Origin: DATBLE01 sp046734415
GTDB taxonomy: Bacteria > Actinomycetota > Thermoleophilia > Gaiellales > Gaiellaceae
Direction of reading: 5' to 3'
Assembly: GCA_046734415.1 (NCBI GenBank)
Contig: JBKPRD010000213.1
Location: 1-10,454 of the forward strand
DNA length: 10,454 bases
Made by a program: the position numbers and the translations under genes
The notes under the pieces: model-generated
What the model saw: the letters and a program-made list of their open reading frames with translations, nothing else
Told to the model about the DNA's origin: nothing
Database searches by the model: none
Part shown: positions 1-7,150 of the stretch, one piece after another
Position numbering within the stretch: position 1 is the first letter of the stretch
How the letters are laid out: each line of letters opens with the position of its first letter

Positions 1-2835
1 GAGGTCCGGATCGCCGTCAACACGGGCGAGGCGCTCGTCGATCTCGGCGCGAAGCCGGAGGCAGGGGAGGGGATGGCGGCCGGTGACGTCGTCAACACGA
101 CGGCGCGGATGCAGTCCGCGGCGCCCGTGAACAGCATCCTCGTCGGCGAGACGACCTATCGCGCGACCGCGCAGGCGATCGACTACACCGAGCACGAGCC
201 GGTCGAGGCGAAGGGGAAGCAGGCGCCTATCGCAGTTTGCGAGGTCGTCCAGGCTCGCGCCCGCTTCGGCGTCGATCTTGCTCCGCAGGTGCGCACACCG
301 CTCGTCGGGCGCGAGCGCGAGGTCGCGCAGGTCGTCGACGCGCTCGCCCGCGTGCGCGAGCAGCGCTCGTCGGAGCTGGTGACGATCGTCGGCGTTCCCG
401 GCATCGGCAAAAGCCGGCTCCTCGGCGAGCTCTTCCAGTCGATCCTGAACGGCGGCGAGCTGACGTACTGGCGCCAGGGGCGCTCGCTGCCGTACGGGCA
501 GGGCGTCAGCTACTGGGCGCTCGCCGAGATGGTGAAGGCGCAGGCAGGGATTCTCGAGACGGACACCGACGAGGAGACCGACGCAAAGCTCGCGCGCACG
601 GTCGAGCAGCTGCTCGACGACGACCGGGAGTGGGTGCTTTCACATCTGCGTCCTCTGGTCGGGCAGGCAGGCGGGGCGGCGGGCTCGCAGGAAGAGGCCT
701 TCGCCGCGTGGCGCCGGTTCTGGGAGGCGCTCGCGGAGGAGCACGCGCTCGTGCTCGTCTTCGAGGACATCCATTGGGCCGACGACGGACTGCTCGAGTT
801 CGTCGACCACCTCGCTGACTGGGTGCGCGACGCGCCGCTCTTGATCGTCTGCACGGCACGATTGGAGCTGCTCGAACGGCGGCCGGCGTGGGGCGGCGGC
901 AAGCCGAACGCGTCGACCGTGCAGCTGGCGCCGCTGTCGGACGAGCAGACGGTGGAGTTGATGACGGTGCTCGGCGCAGAGGCACAGAGTGACCTGGTCG
1001 AGCGCTGCGGCGGCAACCCGTTGTACGCGGAGCAGTTCGTGCGCATGCTCGCCGAGCGTGGAGAGGGTGCGCTGCCGGAGACCGTGCAGGGAATCATCGC
1101 GGCGCGGCTCGACGCGCTCGCGCCGGAGGAGAAAGCGCTGCTCCAGGACGCAGCGGTGGTCGGCAAAGTGTTCTGGCTCGGCGCGGTCGGCGCAACGGAG
1201 CAGCAGCTGCATGTCCTGCGCCAGAAGGAGTTCGTCCAGCGCGCACGCCGCAGCTCTGTCGAAGGGGAGACGGAGTACGCGTTCAGACACGTGCTCGTCC
1301 GCGACGTCGCGTACGGGCAGATCCCGCGCGCCGAGCGTGCGCAAAGGCATCTCCGCACCGCCGAGTGGATCGAGTCGCTCGGCCGTCCCGAAGATCACGC
1401 GGAGATGGTCGCGCACCACTACGCCAATGCGCTCGAGCTCGTACGCGCGGCAGGACAGAGCGTCGGCGAGCTCACCGAGCGCACCGTGCGAGCGCTGCGC
1501 GAGGCCGGCGAGCGCGCGCTGTCGCTGAACGCGCTTGCCCAAGCGGAGAACTACTACCGCCAAGCGCGTGTCCTTGCGCCCGACGACGCGGCCCTCTTGT
1601 TCCAGTACGGGCGCGTCCTCTACCTGCAGGACGAGCAGGGCGAGGACGAGCTGAGGGAGGCCCGGGCACGGCTGCTCCCGGAGGAAGCTGCAGAGGCGAC
1701 GCTGCTGCTCGCCGACATCGCGTGGAAGCAGGGTCGGCGCCAGGACATGGAGGCGATTCTCCAGGAGGCGCAGTCCCTCGTCACCGATCTTCCCGCATCG
1801 CGCGCGCAGGCGGCAGTCCTCACCGAGCGTGCGAGGTACGAGAGCGTTGCCGGTCGAATCGACTCGGCCCTCGAATTGGGCCTGAAAGCCCTCGCGATGG
1901 CCGAAGCGCTTGGGCTCGACGATCTCCGCCTACGGGCACTGGGCACCGTCGCCACCGCCCGCGGGGACATGGGGGACACGAGGGTTTTCGCCCACCTCGA
2001 CGACCTGATCGACCTGTGCTCGGAGCGCAATCAGATCTCGGAGCTCTTGCGCGCGTGGAACAACCGAACTGCCATGTACACGCTCTACGGAAACATGGAA
2101 AAGAGACGCGAGGGGGAGGCGGAGACCCTGCGACTCGCACGGCAATACGGCCAGCTTGGCCAGGTCCGTTTCATCGAAGGCGGCGGAGCGATCGGCACCC
2201 GCTTCCACGCCGGCGAATGGGACGACGCCGTCGCTCGCGCCGACAAGGTCATTGCGGAGGTCGAGCACGGTGCACGCCTCTATCAGTCTCACGCGATGTA
2301 CGCGTTCCGAGGCCTGATCCGGCTTGCCCGCGGGGATGACCAGGGCGCCGAGTCGGACGCGGAGCAGGCGGTAGAACGCGCCCGCCGGGTGGGGGATTCG
2401 CAAGCCCTGAGCCCGGTCCTCGCGACCGCGTCGTTCATGTTCGCGTCGCTTGGCAACAAGCAACGGGCAAACGAGCTGGTGACCGAGGCGCTTGAGAGCA
2501 TGCGCCCGTTGCGCAGTCTCGCGTTCGCGGTGCTGCACGCGCCGTTGCTCGCATGGGCGGCGTTGCAGCTCGGGCGCGAGGCCGAGGTAGTGGGGGTGCT
2601 CGAGCGCGAGCCGTTCAAGTCGCCGTGGCTGCGAGCTGCCCTCGCGGTCGCGTCGCGCGACTTCCGCAAGGCTGCGGACATCCTCGGCGGCGGAGGGTTC
2701 AAGGCTTTCGAAGCGTTCTTCCGGCTGCAGGCAAGCGACGAACGGGACGTGCGGTCGGCGCTCGACTTCTACCGCGAGGTCGGCGCAACGCGGTACATCG
2801 TCGAAGCCGAAGCTGCGCTGGCGGTCAAGGCGTGA
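1..2835 (+). CDS. Cyclase-ATPase-TPR signalling protein, first tandem copy (5' end cut by window)
   Basis: This is a large cytoplasmic signal-transduction protein whose frame is open from base 1, so its start lies upstream. Aligned with its downstream paralogue, about 95 residues (the front of the cyclase domain) are missing; 944 residues are visible. Visible residues 1-85 are the back half of a class III nucleotide cyclase, with the transition-state Asn32 and Arg36 in GDVVNTTAR. The first metal Asp, the second metal Asp and the purine-binding Lys are off the edge. Residues 103-470 are a STAND/AAA-like ATPase, with Walker A GVPGIGKS at 131-138 and a Walker B-like stretch LVFEDIHWAD. From about 490 to the end the chain is Ala/Leu/Arg-rich helical repeats resembling TPRs, with no C-terminal LuxR-type DNA-binding domain visible. 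The stop overlaps the next gene's GTG by 4 bases, so the two are probably translationally coupled. The family assignment is firm; the ligand, the output and whether the cyclase is active are unknown. The only in-window ATG near the front (base 73) falls inside the cyclase domain and is not the start. Confidence 0.9.
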   Translation, partial: EVRIAVNTGEALVDLGAKPEAGEGMAAGDVVNTTARMQSAAPVNSILVGETTYRATAQAIDYTEHEPVEAKGKQAPIAVCEVVQARARFGVDLAPQVRTPLVGREREVAQVVDALARVREQRSSELVTIVGVPGIGKSRLLGELFQSILNGGELTYWRQGRSLPYGQGVSYWALAEMVKAQAGILETDTDEETDAKLARTVEQLLDDDREWVLSHLRPLVGQAGGAAGSQEEAFAAWRRFWEALAEEHALVLVFEDIHWADDGLLEFVDHLADWVRDAPLLIVCTARLELLERRPAWGGGKPNASTVQLAPLSDEQTVELMTVLGAEAQSDLVERCGGNPLYAEQFVRMLAERGEGALPETVQGIIAARLDALAPEEKALLQDAAVVGKVFWLGAVGATEQQLHVLRQKEFVQRARRSSVEGETEYAFRHVLVRDVAYGQIPRAERAQRHLRTAEWIESLGRPEDHAEMVAHHYANALELVRAAGQSVGELTERTVRALREAGERALSLNALAQAENYYRQARVLAPDDAALLFQYGRVLYLQDEQGEDELREARARLLPEEAAEATLLLADIAWKQGRRQDMEAILQEAQSLVTDLPASRAQAAVLTERARYESVAGRIDSALELGLKALAMAEALGLDDLRLRALGTVATARGDMGDTRVFAHLDDLIDLCSERNQISELLRAWNNRTAMYTLYGNMEKRREGEAETLRLARQYGQLGQVRFIEGGGAIGTRFHAGEWDDAVARADKVIAEVEHGARLYQSHAMYAFRGLIRLARGDDQGAESDAEQAVERARRVGDSQALSPVLATASFMFASLGNKQRANELVTEALESMRPLRSLAFAVLHAPLLAWAALQLGREAEVVGVLEREPFKSPWLRAALAVASRDFRKAADILGGGGFKAFEAFFRLQASDERDVRSALDFYREVGATRYIVEAEAALAVKA
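505..545 (+). repeat. 41-base direct repeat, copy 1 (in first cyclase-ATPase gene)
   Basis: These 41 bases are identical, including every third codon position, to 3622-3662 in the paralogous gene. They encode the segment VSYWALAEMVKAQA, after Walker A in the ATPase domain. A second shared stretch of 29 bases occurs at 1363-1391 and 4482-4510. The repeat comes from gene duplication and is not a mobile element. It is an obvious substrate for recombination between the two genes. Confidence 0.85.
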
Positions 2836-5800
2836 GCGCGCGCGAGCGCAAGGTCGTCACGGTGCTGTTCGCCGACCTGGTCGGCTTCACGGCGCGGTCG
2901 GAGCAGCTCGATCCCGAGGACGTCGAGGCGATTTTGGCGCCCTATCACGAGCGACTGCGTTATGAGCTCGAGCGCTGGGGCGGAACGGTGGAGAAGTTCA
3001 TCGGCGACGCGGTCGTCGCATTCTTCGGCGCGCCGGTGTCGGGCGAGGACGACCCGGAGCGCGCGGTGCGCGCGGCGCTCGCGATCCGCGACTGGATCGT
3101 CGAGGAGGGGAAGCTCGAAGTGCGCGTCGCCGTGAACACGGGTGAGGCGTTGGTGCGGTTGGGTGCTCGGCCGGAGTCGGGCGAGGGGATGGCGACGGGC
3201 GATGTGGTCAACACCGCGTCGCGGCTGCAGTCGGCTGCGCCGACAAACGGGATTCTGGTGGGCGAGGCGACGTACCGTGCAACCGAGGAGCGGATCGAGT
3301 ATCGCGATCACGCTTCGGTCGACGCGAAGGGGAAGGAAGAGCCGGTACCGGTGTGGGAGGTCGTGGAGGCGAAGGCGCGCTTCGGCGTGGATTTGGCGCC
3401 GGAGTCGCGCACGCCGCTGGTCGGGCGCGAGCGCGAGGTCGAGCTCTTGGTCGGGACGCTCGCGCGTGCGCGGCAGCAGCGCTCGCCCGAGCTGGTGACG
3501 TTGATCGGCGTCCCGGGAATCGGCAAGAGCCGCATGGTCGGCGAGTTGTTCGCGTCGGTCGATCGGGGAGGCGAGCTGACGTTCTGGCGGCAGGGCCGCT
3601 CGCTCCCGTACGGCGAAGGGGTCAGCTACTGGGCGCTCGCCGAGATGGTGAAGGCGCAGGCCGGGATCCTCGAGACCGACAGCGACGAGGAGGTCGGCGC
3701 GAAGCTCCGCGAAACGGTCGAGCAGCTGCTCGACGAGGACGTCGACTGGGTCGCCTCGCACCTGCGGCCGCTGGTAGGACAGACGGTCGACGCCGCCGGT
3801 TCTCAGGAGGAGGCGTTCACCGCGTGGCGCCGCTTCTTCGAGGCGCTTGCGGAAGAGCACGCGCTCGTGTTGGTGTTCGAGGACATCCAGTGGGCCGACG
3901 AAGGGTTGCTCGACTTCATCGAGCACCTCGCGGACTGGGTGCGCGACGTCTCGATGCTGATCCTCTGCACGGCGCGGCTCGAGCTGCTCGAGCGCCGGCC
4001 GGCGTGGGGCGGAGGCAAGTTGAACGCGTCGAACGTCGCACTCGCGCCGCTGTCGGGCGACGACACGGCGCGGTTGATGTGGGCGCTCGGCGTGGAGACG
4101 CAGCCGGCGCTGGTCGAACGGGCCGGCGGCAATCCGCTCTACGCCGAGCAGTACGTCCGCATGCTGCGCGAACGCGGCAGCGCGGAAGATCTGCCCGAGA
4201 GCGTTCAGGGCATCATCGCCGCGCGTCTCGACTCGCTTCCGGCGGAGGAGAAATCGGTGCTGCAGGACGCCGCAGTAATGGGCAAGGTGTTCTGGGTCGG
4301 TGCGCTCGGCGTCGAGGAGCAGCAGCTGCATCCGTTGCAGCAGAAGGAGTTCGTGCAACGCGCACGGAGGAGCTCCGTCGCAGGCGAGACGGAGTTCTCC
4401 TTCAAGCACGTCTTGGTGCGCGACGTCGCTTACGGACAGATCCCACGTGCGGATCGCGCCTCGAAGCATTTGCGATCGGCGGAGTGGATCGAGTCGCTCG
4501 GCCGTCCCGACGATCACGCGGAGATGGTCGCGCATCACTACGCGAACGCGCTGGAGCTGACGCGTGCGTCTGGTGGAGATCTGGACGGTCTTGTTACACG
4601 CGCGCGCGATGCACTACGCGATGCAGGCGTGCGCGCCGCATCGCTGAACGCGGTCGCGCAGGCCGAGCGCTATTTCACCGAGGCGCTCGAGCTGACGGCG
4701 AGCGACGATCCCGAGCGGTTGCAGCTGCTCTACAAGCTGGGCGCGGTCAAGCACATCCGGTCGTGGGAGGGAACGGAGGAGCTCGAGCAGGCGCGCGACG
4801 GCTTTATCGCCGCCGGCGATCCGGAGGCGGCGACTGAGGCGGTGTTGAGAATCGCCGACAACTACTGGTCGCGCGGGCAGGGCGATGAGGTGCGGACGCA
4901 GCTCGACCAAGCGCGCTCGCTCGTCGCCGGTCGGCCGGCGTCGCGCACACAGGCGCAGGTGCTCGAACAGGCGTCGCGTTACGCGATGCTCGCTGACAGG
5001 AACGAGGAAGCGGTTGCGACCGGCCGCGAGGCGCTGCAGATGGCGGGCGAGCTCCGGCTCGACGACATCCGCGCGCGCGCCCTGAACAACATCGGCGGCG
5101 CGCGGGTCGCGGCCGGCGAGGCCGATGAAGGGCTCGAGGACCTCGACCAATCAATCGAGTTGGCGACTCGGCTGAACATGCCCGACGAGATCGTCCGAGG
5201 CTGGAACAACCGCGGGACGATGAAGCTCCTGGTCGGACGGATGGCCGAAGCAAAGGTGGATCTCGCAGAGGCATACCGGCTCGCGCAGCACTTCGGGCAC
5301 AGGGGTTTCGTGCGGTGGTTCGAGGGCGGCCCCCTTATCGGCCCGCTTTTCAGCGACGGACAATGGGATGAGGTCGTCGAACGCACGACGGCCTTCATCG
5401 ACCGCCTCGGCGGCGAAGCGCACTATCAGGAAGCGACCGCGCGCACGACCCGGGCGGCGGTTCGTGCCGCGCGCGGCGAGGATGCGGGGGCCGCCGAGGA
5501 TGCGGCGCGGGCGCTGGAGGTCGCGCGCCCGGTCGGTGATCCGCAGCTGACGGGGTCGACCCTCTTGGGGACCGCGGGCGTCTACATGACGCTCGGCGAC
5601 CGAAAGCGGGCGGGGGAGCTGCTCGACGAGTCGCTCGACTTCATCCGCGGGCTCGACGAGCTCGGGTGGATTGCAGTCGAGCTGTCTTCGCTGGCGTGGG
5701 CCGCGCAGAAGCTCGGCCGTGGCGAGGAGCTGCTGGCGGCCGTGGCGGGCGAGCACTTCGAGACACCGTGGCTGCTCGCGGCGCGGGCGATCGCGGCCGG

Positions 5801-6011
5801 CGACTTCGTGCGCGCGGCCGGCATCTTTCAGGAGATTGGCGACGCGTCCACCGAGGCGTTCTGCCGCCTGCGCGCGGCGGAGGGGCTCGTGGCCGAAGGC
5901 CGCCGCGCCGAGGCCGACACGCAGCTGCGGAAGGCGCTGGCTTTCTACAGGGGCGTTAGGGCTACGCGATACGTGCGCGAGGGCGAGGCGCTGCTTGCCG
6001 CGTCCGCCTAA
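2832..6011 (+). CDS. Cyclase-ATPase-TPR signalling protein, second tandem copy (complete)
   Basis: Complete 1059-residue paralogue of the preceding gene, predicted cytoplasmic. The GTG at 2832 was chosen because the class III cyclase domain begins directly after it (RKVVTVLFADLVGFT) and it overlaps the previous stop as GTGA; no Shine-Dalgarno (SD) is visible at usable spacing, so coupled translation is likely. Residues 1-180 are the cyclase: metal Asp15 and Asp59, purine Lys55 (KFIGD), transition-state Asn127 and Arg131. The position that is usually Asp in adenylate cyclases is Met120, so substrate and activity are uncertain. Residues 193-570 are a STAND/AAA-like ATPase with Walker A GVPGIGKS (226-233) and Walker B LVFEDIQWAD (347-356). 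Residues about 590-1055 are TPR-like helical repeats. Similar multidomain proteins are common in actinobacteria, often with a C-terminal LuxR domain, which is absent here. Inferred role: a sensor in which the TPR tail and ATPase control the cyclase. Its stop overlaps the stop of the convergent PPOX gene. Confidence 0.92.
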   Translation: MSARERKVVTVLFADLVGFTARSEQLDPEDVEAILAPYHERLRYELERWGGTVEKFIGDAVVAFFGAPVSGEDDPERAVRAALAIRDWIVEEGKLEVRVAVNTGEALVRLGARPESGEGMATGDVVNTASRLQSAAPTNGILVGEATYRATEERIEYRDHASVDAKGKEEPVPVWEVVEAKARFGVDLAPESRTPLVGREREVELLVGTLARARQQRSPELVTLIGVPGIGKSRMVGELFASVDRGGELTFWRQGRSLPYGEGVSYWALAEMVKAQAGILETDSDEEVGAKLRETVEQLLDEDVDWVASHLRPLVGQTVDAAGSQEEAFTAWRRFFEALAEEHALVLVFEDIQWADEGLLDFIEHLADWVRDVSMLILCTARLELLERRPAWGGGKLNASNVALAPLSGDDTARLMWALGVETQPALVERAGGNPLYAEQYVRMLRERGSAEDLPESVQGIIAARLDSLPAEEKSVLQDAAVMGKVFWVGALGVEEQQLHPLQQKEFVQRARRSSVAGETEFSFKHVLVRDVAYGQIPRADRASKHLRSAEWIESLGRPDDHAEMVAHHYANALELTRASGGDLDGLVTRARDALRDAGVRAASLNAVAQAERYFTEALELTASDDPERLQLLYKLGAVKHIRSWEGTEELEQARDGFIAAGDPEAATEAVLRIADNYWSRGQGDEVRTQLDQARSLVAGRPASRTQAQVLEQASRYAMLADRNEEAVATGREALQMAGELRLDDIRARALNNIGGARVAAGEADEGLEDLDQSIELATRLNMPDEIVRGWNNRGTMKLLVGRMAEAKVDLAEAYRLAQHFGHRGFVRWFEGGPLIGPLFSDGQWDEVVERTTAFIDRLGGEAHYQEATARTTRAAVRAARGEDAGAAEDAARALEVARPVGDPQLTGSTLLGTAGVYMTLGDRKRAGELLDESLDFIRGLDELGWIAVELSSLAWAAQKLGRGEELLAAVAGEHFETPWLLAARAIAAGDFVRAAGIFQEIGDASTEAFCRLRAAEGLVAEGRRAEADTQLRKALAFYRGVRATRYVREGEALLAASA
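3622..3662 (+). repeat. 41-base direct repeat, copy 2 (in second cyclase-ATPase gene)
   Basis: Exact partner of 505-545, 3117 bases downstream in the same orientation and at the equivalent codons of the paralogue. The flanking bases differ on both sides (C versus G before it, A versus C after it). The perfect match is therefore bounded, and recombination across it would produce one in-frame chimeric gene. Confidence 0.85.
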
Positions 6012-6403
6012 GCGCTCCAGCTCCGGATCTCGCTGATATCGACCGCCAGGACCGGCCCGTCCGGTGGCTCACGCCGGTACTGCGGGTACTTCTCCTGCAG
6101 CAGCTGAAGCGCGTACGCGCGTTCGTCCCCGTCGTCGAGCACACGGGCGCGTCCGCGCAGGCGAAGCCACCAGAGCTGCCGCCAGTCCTCGTCGTAGTGG
6201 TCGACGAGGATCGTGACGTCGGGCCGCGCGCGGGCGTTCTCGATCCGGCGCAACCTCGTCGAGCGCTTCGGCTTTTGATCGACGGCCGAGTAGAGCGTGT
6301 CGCCTTCGACGGCGAAGACAATCGGGACGAGGTGCGGCCGCCCGTCGGGATCGGTTGTCGCAAGCCGAGCAACGCGCGCGCTCGTTAGCCTCGGGTCGTG
6401 CAC
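6008..6403 (-). CDS. PPOX-class split-barrel protein, Rv0121-type probable F420/flavin-dependent enzyme
   Basis: Small cytoplasmic protein of 131 residues, a full-length member of the pyridoxamine 5'-phosphate oxidase-like split-barrel superfamily. The order of motifs matches the actinobacterial group typified by M. tuberculosis Rv0121: RVARLATTDPDGRPHLVPI (10-28), AVDQKPKRSTRLRR (40-53), LVDHYDEDWRQLWWLR (66-81), YPQYRREPPDGPV (106-118) and a C-terminal SWSA. That family is predicted to bind F420 or a flavin as a redox cofactor; the substrate is unknown. The start is GTG at 6403-6401. No other ATG, GTG or TTG lies in frame between it and the conserved core, and a modest AGGA lies 10 bases upstream. 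The gene is flanked by overlaps at both ends: its GTG abuts the divergent LLM gene's GTG, and its TAG overlaps the TAA of the convergent signalling gene. The family is confident; cofactor choice is inference. Confidence 0.88.
   Translation of the reverse strand: MHDPRLTSARVARLATTDPDGRPHLVPIVFAVEGDTLYSAVDQKPKRSTRLRRIENARARPDVTILVDHYDEDWRQLWWLRLRGRARVLDDGDERAYALQLLQEKYPQYRREPPDGPVLAVDISEIRSWSA
6386..6391 (+). promoter_or_regulatory. Candidate -10 box (TAGCCT) for leaderless transcription of the LLM gene
   Basis: TAGCCT fits the TANNNT consensus for primary-sigma -10 boxes and ends 6 bases before the GTG at 6398. That is the spacing expected if transcription starts on the start codon itself. 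Its first three bases also form an in-frame TAG, so the gene cannot start upstream. No Shine-Dalgarno is visible here, which fits a leaderless mRNA. The box lies inside the opposite-strand PPOX gene. The match is short, so chance is a real possibility. Confidence 0.4.
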
Positions 6404-7150
6404 TTCGGTGTCATCCTGCCGAACTTCGGAAAGGGCGCGAGCCCGAGTGCGATCCGCCGCTCGGCCGAGCTGGCGGAGGAGCTCGGCTTCGACTCCGTCT
6501 GGACGACCGAGCACATCATTGTCGGCCCCGAAGGCGTCGACCCATACGGCCGCGTCTACGATCCGCTCGTCACGCTCGGCTGGATCGCGGGCTGGACGGA
6601 GCGGATCGGGCTCGGAACGTCGATCGTGCTCGTGCCGCTGCACCACCCGATGCACCTCGCCAAGGAGGCGGCGACGCTGCAGGAGCTGAGCGGCGGCCGC
6701 TTCAGGCTGGGCGTGGGCGTCGGCTGGCACGAGGACGAGTACCGGTTCATGGGCGTGCCGTTCGAGCGACGCGGACGCCGCGCGGACGAGGCGCTCCGTC
6801 TGATGCGCGCCCTCTGGAGCGGCGCCGGCGACTTCGAGGGCGAGCTCTGGTCGTTCCGCGACGCGACCGCGGAGCCACATCCGTCGCCGCGGCCCGAGAT
6901 CTGGGTGGGTGGCAGCTCTCCGCCGGCGATTCGCCGTGCGCGCGAGTTGGGCGATGTCTGGCACCCCTCTCGCGGTTCCGACCCGGAGCACGTGCGCCGG
7001 GTCAAGGAGGAGCACCCCAACCTGCGTATCGTCCCGCGGACGGCGGAGGCGAACGTCGACGCAATGCTCGAGGCTGGAGCCGAGGGGGCTGTCGTCCCCT
7101 TCGCAGACGAGGCGGCGATGCGCGAGTTCGCGCGGGGCAGGCTCGGCTAG
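6398..7150 (+). CDS. LLM-class F420-dependent oxidoreductase (Rv2161c-type)
   Basis: A 250-residue cytoplasmic luciferase-like monooxygenase-fold (TIM barrel) protein. Diagnostic segments are the N-terminal MHFGVILPNFG, FDSVWTTEHI (31-40), RIGLGTSIVLVPLHHPMHLAKEAATL (69-94 region), LSGGRFRLGVGVGW (97-110) and a later WVGGSSPPAIRRA. These match the F420-dependent group containing Rv2161c, whose members are shorter than ordinary luciferase-family enzymes, so 250 residues is normal. Such enzymes transfer hydride between reduced F420 and an organic substrate, which is unknown here. The GTG at 6398 is the only possible start: an in-frame TAG lies 9 bases upstream and the conserved N-terminus follows immediately. 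It is divergent from the PPOX gene with a 6-base start overlap, and its stop lies in a CTAG shared with the convergent coxE-like gene. Strict F420 versus FMN use cannot be proven from sequence. Confidence 0.92.
   Translation: MHFGVILPNFGKGASPSAIRRSAELAEELGFDSVWTTEHIIVGPEGVDPYGRVYDPLVTLGWIAGWTERIGLGTSIVLVPLHHPMHLAKEAATLQELSGGRFRLGVGVGWHEDEYRFMGVPFERRGRRADEALRLMRALWSGAGDFEGELWSFRDATAEPHPSPRPEIWVGGSSPPAIRRARELGDVWHPSRGSDPEHVRRVKEEHPNLRIVPRTAEANVDAMLEAGAEGAVVPFADEAAMREFARGRLG
6414..6417 (-). promoter_or_regulatory. Weak ribosome binding site (AGGA) of the PPOX gene
   Basis: Read on the minus strand, AGGA sits 10 bases before the GTG at 6403. It lies inside codons 6-7 of the opposite-strand LLM gene, so one stretch serves as a coding region on one strand and a possible translation signal on the other. 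Four bases is a weak match. Confidence 0.35.

Noticed and set aside
640..1563. Minus-strand open frame of 307 codons antisense to the first cyclase gene
   Set aside because: It shows the same Arg/Ala/Leu-rich shadow composition and resembles the antisense frame of the paralogue, as expected when both sense strands are related.
2553..2831. In-frame extension of the second cyclase gene upstream to an ATG at 2553, inside the first gene
   Set aside because: The extra 93 residues are Arg/Gly/Ala-rich shadow translation of the first gene's tail. The cyclase domain begins at once after the GTG at 2832, which forms the usual 4-base overlap.
2820..2850. Possibility that the two cyclase genes are one gene split by a frameshift
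   Set aside because: The second gene starts a fresh, complete cyclase domain, and the first ends with a full TPR tail matching the end of the second. They are tandem copies and not halves of one protein.
2769..4538. Long minus-strand open frame of 589 codons antisense to the second cyclase gene
   Set aside because: It is Arg/Leu/His-rich with no recognisable motif, and lies wholly opposite a well-supported gene. Such frames are expected in DNA this GC-rich.
1..6011. Reading the STAND ATPase pair as an anti-phage defence system
   Set aside because: The cyclase-STAND-TPR layout matches common actinobacterial regulatory proteins. No nuclease, protease, TIR or other effector domain and no defence neighbour is visible.
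5990..6030. Rho-independent terminator after the signalling genes
   Set aside because: The convergent PPOX gene begins within the stop codon, and no hairpin followed by a T-run is visible on either strand.
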